From Sporomusa ovata DSM 2662 (GTDB lineage: Bacteria; Bacillota; Negativicutes; Sporomusales; Sporomusaceae), in NCBI RefSeq assembly GCF_000445445.1, contig NZ_ASXP01000004.1:755293-819292 (forward strand): a stretch of DNA of 64,000 nucleotides. The letters are read 5' to 3'. Positions 44,751 to 55,200 of the stretch are shown one piece after another. Every line of letters begins with the position of its first letter. Within the stretch, counting starts at the first letter, position 1. A program made the position numbers and the translations under genes. Below the pieces are notes generated by a model. It had not been told where the DNA came from. It did no database searches and worked only from the letters and a program-made list of their open reading frames with translations.

Positions 44751-44851
44751 ACAGCGAGGGTTAATGTGTCCGGGATGAGTGCAGCAAGCAAGAAAGAGAG
44801 GCGATGTAACACTCTGGTTCCAATCAGCAAAAATTCAAGGAGGTTACAAAA

Positions 44852-46186
44852 ATGTTTAATGGATTACTGAAAAAAAGTGCCAATTTAGTTGCCGCGCTCG
44901 CACTTGGTGTGGCAGTGAGCCTGGTAGCGGTTCCAAGCGCCAGCGCACTGAACCGTGATGGCAACCCATCGGTAGGGCTAAGCAGTCACAAGCCATTGAG
45001 TATTACAGGCTACCAGTACGTGGATAGCACTCACGTACTGATTAACATTGACAAACAGATTGACGACCAAAGAACTCCCGGTGAAGTTGATAAGAGTATG
45101 TTTACCATCCAAAATCGTACTACACACTTATCCACTACTATCAGCAGCCTATCGTACTTAAATGACAGCACCTCAGGCTACAGCGGCAACACCGGCGCCG
45201 ACGATACATGCCGGGGTCTGGCAAACGGCACAAGAATTCTTTTAACTCTCGCCACTCCACTAGCTGCTAATTCCGCGTATGATTTGACGATGCAAAATAC
45301 CCTCTTTGCCACTCAATCCCTGAACAACTTCAATAATACAGGAGATCCTAATTATTACGACCAAACTTTCACCTTCAGAACTCCGGCGTCGGGCGCAGGT
45401 ACAACCACGAACCCTTATGTTTGGAGTAATACTACACCTTACGTCACCTTTGTCGTAGGCGGCTCACCCGTTTCCAATAGAAACGACAACAGGACAAACG
45501 TGTCCTACGAATCCAACCTGTCCGTCGTCTTTGACCGTCCCATTCTTGCCAGCACACGCGATGCTTTCTTAGCCAACTTAAGCGATAATTACAAAAGAGG
45601 CGGAGTAAAAGTAGTACAGGCGGTCGGCAATGTATCGACCGCCGGAGCCCCTGCTGGCACTGAGACCCATTACCCGACCTCCAATAACGCGAACAATGCA
45701 AACACTTTTTTCTATTTTCCTCAAACAAATTGGGGTTCAGGCACAAGCTATAACACCTATTCCTTTAATCGGAAAAACCCCGGCAGCTACAACTACACGC
45801 TAACCCTGCCGAGCTTTACCGATGCAAGCGGCAATACTTTCACCAGTTTCTTGAGCTCCCGCACAAACCTTGCAACTACCGGGTTCAGTTTTTCTACAGT
45901 CACAAAAGATCTCCCTAGTTATATAAGCCAGATCACTGTTGCTCGTACTACTACCGCAGGCCAGTTGCTGGTAAACTGGACTTATGAGTATCCAAGTTCA
46001 GCTGACGGCGTTAAAGTATACGTAACCGACGGCGATAAGTGGACATCCTATTATTCGCAAAGGGGGATGTATTACGCTAAAATTAATGGTCTTACTTCAG
46101 GAACACTATATTGGGTCCGTATCGCACCTTACAATAGCATCGGTACGATGGGATTCTCTCAAGAAAAATCAGGCACACCTCTATAA
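44852..46186 (+). CDS. Sec-exported protein A' with C-terminal fibronectin III-like domain
   Basis: A 444-aa paralogue of the protein at 40712-42067 with the same signal peptide and middle region. It differs by small deletions and substitutions at about residues 35-80 and in the fibronectin domain (about 350-430), where loop segments such as TYEYPSSADG and SQRGMYYAK replace those of A. The last about 90 nt of its leader repeat that of A, including AAGGAGG, but the long structured leader is missing. It may therefore depend on read-through from upstream. Confidence 0.85.
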   Translation: MFNGLLKKSANLVAALALGVAVSLVAVPSASALNRDGNPSVGLSSHKPLSITGYQYVDSTHVLINIDKQIDDQRTPGEVDKSMFTIQNRTTHLSTTISSLSYLNDSTSGYSGNTGADDTCRGLANGTRILLTLATPLAANSAYDLTMQNTLFATQSLNNFNNTGDPNYYDQTFTFRTPASGAGTTTNPYVWSNTTPYVTFVVGGSPVSNRNDNRTNVSYESNLSVVFDRPILASTRDAFLANLSDNYKRGGVKVVQAVGNVSTAGAPAGTETHYPTSNNANNANTFFYFPQTNWGSGTSYNTYSFNRKNPGSYNYTLTLPSFTDASGNTFTSFLSSRTNLATTGFSFSTVTKDLPSYISQITVARTTTAGQLLVNWTYEYPSSADGVKVYVTDGDKWTSYYSQRGMYYAKINGLTSGTLYWVRIAPYNSIGTMGFSQEKSGTPL

Positions 46187-46426
46187 GTACTTAGCAATAA
46201 TTATATGCCTGTATCGGTAATATCATGCTATTTTGGATAATCAACCATGATACTTAAGCTGAAGAACTGACTCTACTATGTGCACGTAAATGCCTGCTTT
46301 AGTTTTCAAGTCAATCTTCCTTTCTTTTTTCTAATCTCAACTTCATTATAACAAAGCTTTCTTAAAACTTTCTTAAAAAAAAGATAAGGAAAATGTTACT
46401 ACTTTGATTTTATTATTGCATCCAAC
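46187..46426. other. Intergenic region after A'
   Basis: 240 bp without a gene. It has a T/C-rich stretch (CAATCTTCCTTTCTTTTTTC) and a short repeat AACTTTCTTAAAA/AAAGCTTTCTTAAAA. No convincing plus-strand terminator is seen. Confidence 0.4.
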
Positions 46427-46454
46427 AAAGAGTGCGGCAATTGCCGCACTCTTT
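46427..46454 (-). terminator. Terminator of the TPS-TonB-OmpH operon
   Basis: A 28-bp perfect palindrome (AAAGAGTGCGGCAA and complement), 9 nt past the ompH-like stop. The stem ends in Ts on both strands. Confidence 0.85.
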
Positions 46455-46463
46455 GTTTATCGT

Positions 46464-46925
46464 CTATTTTCCGGTAATCTTCTTTAATACTTCATCAGTG
46501 ATATCCAGCCCGCCATAAGCGACAATATCTTTTTGTATGACAATCTTCAACCCTTTTGCTTCGCCCGTTTCTTTAATGGCGGCATTAACTTTGTCGGCGA
46601 TGGCGATCATTAGGGCCTGTCGCTTTAGTTCGACGCGCTGCTCGAGTTGGGCGATGAGGTCCTGCTTTTCTTTATCGCTGAGATTGGCTGCTTGGGCGGC
46701 TAATTCTTTATTCGCTTGCTCGCTTGCGGCTTTTAGCGCTTCATTGGCCTGCGGCATGTCCGGATGACTGGTCATGAGCCGATCGTAGTCTACGACGCCC
46801 ACCGTGGCTGCCGGCGCGGCAGTGGCTGTGCCGGCAGCCATGATAAGGCTTACCAGGATTACGGCCACACAGACGGCAGCCGGGATTAACAGGCTGCTTT
46901 TTTTCTGGTTCTTTACTAGCTGCAT
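46464..46925 (-). CDS. OmpH/Skp-family periplasmic chaperone
   Basis: A 153-aa protein with an N-terminal membrane/signal segment (residues 12-36, ending in ATAAPA). A short beta strand VGVVDYDRLMTSHP is followed by a charged coiled-coil arm (about 55-125) and a C-terminal strand LKIVIQKDIVAYGG. This is the OmpH/Skp layout, a holder of unfolded outer-membrane proteins in the periplasm. It is last in the operon TpsB-TpsA-TonB receptor-OmpH, 26 nt after the receptor, which fits a dedicated chaperone for the large barrels encoded upstream. Confidence 0.88.
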   Translation of the reverse strand: MQLVKNQKKSSLLIPAAVCVAVILVSLIMAAGTATAAPAATVGVVDYDRLMTSHPDMPQANEALKAASEQANKELAAQAANLSDKEKQDLIAQLEQRVELKRQALMIAIADKVNAAIKETGEAKGLKIVIQKDIVAYGGLDITDEVLKKITGK

Positions 46926-46951
46926 GATAACGGAACCTTCCTTTCCTGTTG

Positions 46952-49150
46952 TTAAAAACTAATATTGGTGCCGAACTCGACATATCGGCCAGGGGCAACA
47001 AGATAAAATCCGGAGTAATACTTCTCATTCAACAAGTTAGTGACTCTAACATAGTACTCTTCGTTATTTACCCGCTTGCTGACTCTAAGATCAACAGTAT
47101 GGTGGCCCGGTATGGTCAAAGTCTTTGCTAGATTGGAATCACCATTGCCATTGCCATTGCCGGTGGAGAATTGACTTTGGTAGGAGCCCACATAGTTCAT
47201 TGACAGGTAGGCATTGATGCCGTCCTGGCCGGTGTAGTTAAAGCCATACGAAAATTTCCGCGGTGCAACATCACACACTTGTTGCATCATAATTGGATCC
47301 CAGGCATTGGTGTAGGAATAACTCAGGAAGCCTTTGATTCGTTTAGCGATTTGATGGCTGACTTGGACTTCATAGCCATGCATTTGGACACTAGGGATGT
47401 TGTAATAGTAGGGATCACTGGTAGGCGCATAGCTATAGGACTGGCCTTTAATCATGTTAGTGATGTTTTTACTGAAATAAGTGACGTCAAATTTCAGCCC
47501 GGAATGAAACGAGTGCGTTAGTCCGATTTCCCGGTTAATGGCTTCTTCCGGCAATACATATGTACAATCACTAGTATATTTATGCCATGTTCCATCTCTC
47601 CATTGGTACCAAGGTACATGTCCATCAGTGGTTTCGCCAGTATTAGGGTCTTTTGTAAAAAAATTAACAATGTCAGTTTCTCCATAACTTCCTCCGGGAT
47701 GCAGCCTTTCCGTGACATTGGGCCACCGGTAGCTTTTGCCGAACGCACCGTGCAGCAATGTCTTGTCAGCTAGCGAGTAGTTAAAGCTAACTTGCGGTTT
47801 ATTAGCAGTCCCCTTGCCGCGTTGATCAGGAATAGCTCGAGTAGAATCCAAATGTAAACCTGCATGGTCACTTATGTCATCATGCCTAAAACCAAAAGTG
47901 ACAGCCAATCTCTGGTTGATATTGGCACTATCTTGCAGATAAAAACTTTTGCCCGTATACTCATAATTTGAGTGATCCATTCCTAGATAATATTGTTTTT
48001 TTTGATCCTTGTCATTGGGGTCTACCCAAACCATAATCGAATCTTGCTTCTGCTGGTAGTCTCTGCTTTCATGGGTATAGCCCCAAATAACGGTATTAGC
48101 GCGGCTAGTTCTAATGGTATCTTGTAATTCAAGGCCTTTTACCGTACCATCTGTATACACATGTGCCCAATCATTATTTATGTCTGCTACGTTACCCTGT
48201 AGCCAGCCGAAACCTTTAAGATGGCTGTTTTCGTTGGTGCGGTACAATCTCAGGCTTAGTTCGTTGTTGTCACTAAGCTTTTGGTTATAGAGCATACCGA
48301 TATATTTGTTCTTCCAGGGCTCATATTCCCAATTATAAGTGTAAGCCAAATAATCACCTGAGGATACCGTAGCCAAGCTACCTTTGGAATAAATTTGTCC
48401 GGTGGCAGGGTCAATACGGTTGGGAATCTGGTAGTTTTTTTCGGTATATGATCCCACTATGGTTACTGAAGCTTTGGGGCTAATATCAAAGTTGAATTTA
48501 CCGTCAAAGTAGTTGTCTTTCCCCTGAGCATGAGCAGTATACCCGTCCGTATTTTCTTTCTTGACGTCCACAAGATAACTGAGCTTACCATTTTTCCCGG
48601 ATGCTGAGGCAAAAATACTCTTTTCCCGGTGACTGCCTGTGGTGATGCTTACTGTCTGACCGGCTTTATCCCCGGCTTTTTTAGTGGTGATATAGATGAT
48701 CCCACCAGGCGCATTGGTGCCGTAAATAACTGGCACGGCACCTTTGATTACCTCAATTTTCTCAATATTTTCCGATGGAATGGCGCGTAAATCCACCTTG
48801 CCGTCCCCCACCGGGCTTAGTGGTATACCGTCAACAAACACCCGGGTATTTTCCGCATCGCTGCCGCGAAACATAGCAATGGATTTGCCTTGCGCATCAT
48901 TGTTGGTAATATATAAGCCTGATACATCCTTCAAGGCTTCGGCCACGTTGCGAGCCCCCTGGGCTTTGATCTCGTCGGCATTAACAACCGTGATATTGAC
49001 AGGATTGATTTGCTTGATCCTGTCAGCCGTTACTTCTACTTCTTCGACGTCGCTGCTGGTGTTGGCCGCCTCTTCCGCACCTGCCACTGATGCAAAACTA
49101 GAATATAGCAGCATGACGCTTACAATAACCGACAGCTTGCTTTTTTTCAT
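46952..49150 (-). CDS. TonB-dependent outer-membrane receptor
   Basis: A 732-aa protein with signal peptide (1-25), a TonB-box-like region (EEVEVTADRIKQ), a plug domain (ITVVNADEIKAQGARNVAEAL through GGIIYITTKKAG) and a 22-strand-type barrel ending in aromatic Phe (RYVEFGTNISF). It takes up a bulky ligand (siderophore, cobalamin or other) using TonB energy; the ligand is unknown and no ExbB/ExbD/TonB genes are present here. It follows the haemagglutinin gene by 91 nt with a hairpin between. Confidence 0.93.
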   Translation of the reverse strand: MKKSKLSVIVSVMLLYSSFASVAGAEEAANTSSDVEEVEVTADRIKQINPVNITVVNADEIKAQGARNVAEALKDVSGLYITNNDAQGKSIAMFRGSDAENTRVFVDGIPLSPVGDGKVDLRAIPSENIEKIEVIKGAVPVIYGTNAPGGIIYITTKKAGDKAGQTVSITTGSHREKSIFASASGKNGKLSYLVDVKKENTDGYTAHAQGKDNYFDGKFNFDISPKASVTIVGSYTEKNYQIPNRIDPATGQIYSKGSLATVSSGDYLAYTYNWEYEPWKNKYIGMLYNQKLSDNNELSLRLYRTNENSHLKGFGWLQGNVADINNDWAHVYTDGTVKGLELQDTIRTSRANTVIWGYTHESRDYQQKQDSIMVWVDPNDKDQKKQYYLGMDHSNYEYTGKSFYLQDSANINQRLAVTFGFRHDDISDHAGLHLDSTRAIPDQRGKGTANKPQVSFNYSLADKTLLHGAFGKSYRWPNVTERLHPGGSYGETDIVNFFTKDPNTGETTDGHVPWYQWRDGTWHKYTSDCTYVLPEEAINREIGLTHSFHSGLKFDVTYFSKNITNMIKGQSYSYAPTSDPYYYNIPSVQMHGYEVQVSHQIAKRIKGFLSYSYTNAWDPIMMQQVCDVAPRKFSYGFNYTGQDGINAYLSMNYVGSYQSQFSTGNGNGNGDSNLAKTLTIPGHHTVDLRVSKRVNNEEYYVRVTNLLNEKYYSGFYLVAPGRYVEFGTNISF

Positions 49151-49178
49151 TGATTCTCCCCCTCATATAGGATTAACT

Positions 49179-49206
49179 GCCAAGGATGCCAAAGCGCATC
49201 CTTGGC
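49179..49206 (-). other. Hairpin between TpsA and TonB receptor genes
   Basis: An 11-bp stem GCCAAGGATGC / GCATCCTTGGC with a 6-nt loop and no T run. It is probably an mRNA processing or partial termination point that sets different levels of the adhesin and receptor. Confidence 0.5.
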
Positions 49207-49241
49207 GTTAATAAACTCCCCTAAACTCCTTTTACTACGAT

Positions 49242-52200
49242 TTATTTTTCCGCTGCAGGTGCAGCAGGCTCACTGCCTGGCGCCGAATTCACCGAGCCGG
49301 TTTGTTGTTCGACCGTGATCTGGCTGGCATCAACGGCAGCAAGGGCCACGCCGGTGCCGTTGACGGTCAGGAACGGGAGGTTCGAGGTGATAAGACTTGG
49401 CACCTTGGTGGTCGCAGCTCCCAGCCCCCGCCCTTGGGCATTGTAACGGTAGGCCTCAGTAATCGCCGCCGAGCGTCTTTCCTGGGATGGCGTCAGTGGC
49501 CGGAGGGCTGACGTGAGTGCCGAATAGACAAAGCCATTGCCGGTAGCCGGGACTGCTTCGCCATAGGTTGTTCCCCACTGCGTAAAGCCGCCGGTCAGCC
49601 CGCCTCGGCCATCATATACTTGATCCACGCCAGGTAAATACTGTTTGAAATAGTCAGACCAGACACTGTAATATTCTTTGAGCAATTCTGAGTAGGTTGG
49701 CTGTTTATAGAATAGCCTGGAGGACCGATCAAGTAGCTGGTCAGGAGCATAAACCAGCCAGCGCCCGCTGCCGGGTTTAAGTACCTCAGTTCCGCCGTTA
49801 TTGAGAAAGCCTTTGTTGGCGACTAGGGTAACATTGCCGCCGGCGGAAAATTGCCCACCTTTACTGATAAGCAAATTGCGGTCGGTGATGTAGGTAATGT
49901 CGCCACCGGCGGTGATATGCGTACGTATCTCATCAACATCAGATAGTGCAATCCGAGGAAAACCAGATAGATCATCTGGATATTCAAAATAGGCATACTC
50001 ACCAGCGGGATTAATAATGGTAATTGATCCGGTTGCCGTCAGGCTGTTGATGCTAGGGGGGGAATTGCCTTTATTGTTGGTGCTGGACTCTGGGGTACAC
50101 ATGAAGTTAAAGGCTTGGAAGTCGCCGTTTACCAATAGGTCCCCGTTGGGACACGAAAAGATACTGTCGTCAGCTGTCTGCACCATTGGAATGCCGCTAA
50201 CAGGGAAACTGCCGCCATTAACGATCAGCGTATTTTGGATCAGATTGCCATTTACTACGCCATTGCTGCCATAACGGTAGAGAGCGTTGGCCTTGTAATT
50301 GCTGTCGCCGCTTACATACGTCAGCAACAGAGCGTTCTCCGGCACCGTTAGCGATGATGGCACAGTCATATAATAGAAGCCGTTGGCCGCGATAGTAGTA
50401 AGCTTCAATGTAGTAACCAAATCCTGCGCTTCATGAAACCATTGACCGGTATTGTATATATCAATCGCGACGGTTTTGCCGCTTCCTCCTCCCTGCACTT
50501 TCCCGGTTATAAACTTTGGCGTACCGTCGAACTGCCAGGTAAGGTAGGGAAAGGACGTGCCGTTGACAATATTCCAGGTATTGGTCAGATCCCAGCCGTC
50601 ATAGGTACTGCGCTGCATCATTTCGGCAATCGTCAGTCCTTTGACGCTGTCCGCCGAGCCGGAGCCGACCCCCTTAGGCTGTCCGGCAATTTCCGTATTC
50701 CAATAGCCGTTGTTAATCTTACCGGTACTGCCATTCAGACCGACCAGCGCGCCAACGGTGCTGTTAGAGCCGGTGGCGGTTAGCGGGGTGATCGTGTAGG
50801 AGTAGCTAATATCGCCGTTGTTTTCGCCCACCAGGCCGCCGACGACGTTGTTGCTGCCGGCGGCAGTCAGCATAAAGGTACTATTATAGGAGTTGCTGAT
50901 GCTGCTGCCCTGTGCGTTCAAGCCCACCAGGCCGCCGACCCGGTTGCCGTCGCCGGCGGCGGTTATCAGGGCGGCATTATAGCAGCCAGTGATGGTGCTG
51001 TAGTTTTTCCCAGCCAGGCCGCCTGCCCAGTTATCGGCGGCGTTGACTGTTGTTGCCACTGTGCCGGCATTGTAAGAGTTTATTAGGCTGCCGCCCTGAA
51101 GGTTTTCACCTGCCAGACCACCGATGGCGTTATCGGCGGCATCGCTGGTTATCGCGCCGGTGTTGTAGGACTTTATAATACTGCCATAGTTTTTGCCTGC
51201 CAAACCACCGATTGCGCTATTGGCGACAGTAGTGGTTATCGCGCCGGTATTGTAGGAATCACCCTTGATAGTGCCGTAGTTTTCCCCCACCAAACCGCCG
51301 ATTATATTGCCGGTGAGATTGTTGGTCAACGCGCCGGTATTGTAGGAACCGGTTATGGTCTTTTTGTTTTTTCCCACCAAACCACCGAGAATATTGTTTT
51401 GCTGATCGGCGCTTACCACGCCTTTATTGTAGGAAGCGGTAATAGTGCCGTCGTTTTCACCGACCAGGCCGCCGACTGTCGTTTCGGCGGCGTTGCTGGT
51501 CACTGTGCCGGCATTAGTGCCGTTTATCCAGTCGACATTCGCATTATAGGAACTCATGATATCACCGGTATTGATCCCCACTAGGCCGCCGACTGTGCTG
51601 CCGGCGGCATTGACGTTTACACTGCCGCCATTGTAGGAATTGGTAATGGTGCCGTCATTTTCGCCGGCAAGGCCGCCGACTATGTCCTTGTCGGCATTGC
51701 CATTCACCGTACCGCCAGTGGTGCCATCAAACATACCGGCAGCGGCATTGTAGGAGCCGGTAATGCTGCCGGTATTGCTCCCCGCCAGACCGCCGACTTT
51801 GCTGCCGGCGCCCCCGGCAACGGTTTCCACTGTGCCTTTGTTGTAGCTGTTGGCAATACTGCCGGCGTTGGTCCCCGCCAGGCCGCCGACTTTGCCTGTG
51901 CCGCTAACCATACCGGCGTTATAGCTATTTATCATAATCCCGTTATTCAGGCCCGCAAGGCCGCCGATATTGCCCGTGCCGTTAACCGTACCGCCGTTGT
52001 AGCTATTTACTATATTGCCGTTATTCAGGCCCACCAGGCCGCCGACAGTGGTAACACCGCTGACAGTGCCGGTAATGTAAACATTAGATATGCTGCCGCC
52101 ATCGTTATAGCCTGTCAGGCTGCCGACATACGTGTTATTAGCCCCACCGGTGATAGTTACATCACAAAGGCCGATACTGCTGATAGTCGCATTCTTAACA

Positions 52201-55200
52201 TAGCCGAACAGACCGACTGCCGCTGCGGTCGGGTCGTTAATCATAAGTCCGTTGATGGTGTACCCGGCACCGTTTAAAGTACCGGTAAAGGGAGTGTCGC
52301 TGCTGCCGATGGACGCAAAGCCAGTGGTTGTATTCCACATGCCGGACGCCCTGGTAAGCTCGCTCAGGCCGATATTGCTGCCAAGGCTGTAATCGGCACT
52401 TAAGTTCGCAGCCATTAACTGCAGTTGGTGGGCGTTGGTGATGGCGGAAACGTTTTCCGACCGCAGGAAGGGGCGAGTATGACCGTCAATCATGAACCAT
52501 GCTTTAGTAAAGTCAAAACCATGTTCTGCCAGGTATGCTTTGTCCATCATCTGGGCTGTTGTCAAACCAGTAACACCGGAATTGCTGCCGCTGCCTACGC
52601 CTTCGGCCTGGTCAGAGGTTTCTTTATCCCAGTAGGAATCAGTGACTTTGCTGTCACTGCCGCTATAGCCGATAAAGCCGCCGACCGAACTGCCGGCATC
52701 GCCGGTAACCTGACCGGTACTGTAGGAATTGGTAATCTGCTTGTCATTTTCCCCGGCCAGACCGCCCACTTTGCCGTTGCTGCCGCTACCGGCCACCTGG
52801 CTGGTAGTATAGGAGGTTGCTACTGTGCCGTCATTAAGACCGACCAGACCGCCCACTGTGCCATAACCACTGACGGTGCCGGTACTGTAGACATTGCTGA
52901 TGCTGCCGCCGCTGTTATAGCCGACTAAGCTACCGACATAGGCACTAGTGGCTCCGCCGATGATATTGGCGTCATACAAACCGACGTTGCTAATGGCCGC
53001 GTCCTTAATATAGCCGAACAGGCCCACCTCAGAAGACGCGGGGTTGGTGATGGTTAGCCCATTGACAGCATACCCGTTGCCGTTTAAAGTGCCGGTAAAA
53101 GGAGTATTCCTACTGCCGATTGGCATAAAGCCGCTACGGGCCATGATATTGCCACTCATGTCGATGTTGCGGGCCAGGGTGTAATGCTCACTCAGATTCT
53201 TGGCCATTAACTGCAGCTGGTGGGCATTGGTGATTGTGGTGCTGTATTCCCACTGCAGGAAGGGGCGAGTATAACCATCCACCATATACCACGTCTTGTC
53301 AAAGTTGAAACTGTTGCTGTTGTTGCTGTAGCTGCTGGCTGTATAAGGGTCTTTACCTGCCGTCGACAGACCGATAAGCCCGGTGATGTTGTTGCCGTCG
53401 CCGCTGCTGTTTTGTTGCTCAGAGGTGTCCATATCCCAGTAGGAATTGGTAATTCCATCCACATTTTCTATCATCCCAATGAAGCCGCCAGCCATGCCGT
53501 AGCCGGTTACCTTACCAGCGCTGTAGCTGCCAGTAATAGTGCTGCCGCTTTGTGAATATCCGACCAACCCGCCAGCGACCCAGTAGCCGCCAGTTACCGC
53601 ACCGGTGCTGTAGCTACTGGTAATGTGGCCGCTGCTGGCCAACGACCCCACCAGGCCGCCGACGATAGTGCCGTCGCCGTTTACTGCACCGCTGCTATAG
53701 CTGCTGGAAATCTGACCTAAGTTATTTCCGACCAGACCACCGAGAGCGCTGCCATTGCCAGTTACCGCACCAGTGCTATAGCAATTTTCAATACTGCCAG
53801 CGGCATCATTCTTCCCCGCTAGGCCACCGCCATAACTACTGGATTGCCCGCCTCCGATAACGGTTAGTGCACTCGTACTGTAGGAATTTTTAATACTGCC
53901 ATTGTTGTACCCTACTAAACCACCCATTAGTAAATCCTGATTATCGGATACGGATGCAGTGATTGAACCGGTAGCGTAGCATTTATCAATGCTACTGCCT
54001 TCGTTGTAACCAACAAGGCTGCCGGCATTCATTACATAAGTAGCTTTAATTGTAACCGCACTGAAGGAATTGGTGATGTTGGCGCCACTTCCGCTACGCC
54101 CCACCAAACCCCCAACAGTTCCAGGATTGGCAAAACTGTTCTTGCTGACTATCGTGCCCGTAACATAGCAATTGCTGATAGTGCCACCTGCCAGGTCTCC
54201 TGCCAAGCCGCCGACCGTCCCGGCAGAAATACTACTGGTTATGTTTACATTTTTCAGTCCCAGATTACGGATAATACTACCGTTACCACCAACGCCAACA
54301 AACAAACCAGTATACGGAATCGCATTCGTAGCCGTACTATTGGAATTAATATACAACCCAGTGATTGCATGCCCGTCGCCGTCAAAAATGCCTCCAAAAG
54401 TGTCACTACGAGTGTATGTATTCCACTTAGAGGTTTTCGGATTATACTCAGAAGCTTCCCATATTCCGATTGGTACAAAACCTGCCCCACTATTCCAGCT
54501 TAAGGTAGTGCTGGCGTCGATATCCTTACCTAAAGCATAGACGCCGGATAGATTATTGCTGACGGCCTGTAGTTCGTTCACGTTATTCACCAGCATGTAG
54601 GCGGTAAGATTGCCGGTGCCGCCGGCCGTCTTTTGTACATAAGACGAGTAGTCCTTGGGATTCTTATAGTCCTTCACGGTAGTCGCTGCCCCGTTGATCG
54701 TGGTAGTAGTTGTGCCGCTGGGGTTATAGTAGATGGACACTGCGCCGTCGGTGGTTACCTTACCAGTAGCCCCGAAATTGACAGTACCTTTGCTGTCGGC
54801 ATCGCTGTCGGCCCGCAGCACCACATTACCGCTGCCGGTGCTTTTGACATTAGCATTGACATTGATGTCGTTGTTGGCTTTGAGGGTAAGGGTATTGCCG
54901 CTTGTCCAGTTGGTCACATCGGCGGCGACGGTGATATCACCCGTGCCGGTGCCGTCGGTTGCCAGGGTGACGTTGGCCGAATTTAGCTGGCTGCCCAGCT
55001 CGGTGACGTTATAGATATTGCCGCTGGTGGCACCGGTACTGATGGTGTACTCCCCGGGGTCCAGCAGCAGTGTTCCGGTTGTCCCGTTTGGTGCCCGGAG
55101 GTCGGTATAGCCCTTATAGAGAAGCGTCTTCTTGCCTGACACTTCAGCATTGCCGCCGTTACCGCTTACCGCGCCGCCTGCGGCACTGATGTTGCCATAG

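Noticed and set aside
50500..54500. Several open frames antisense to TpsA, for example 52425-52928 and 55204-55812
   Set aside because: They arise from the skewed codon use of the repeat gene, lack ribosome-binding sites and recur wherever the repeat does.
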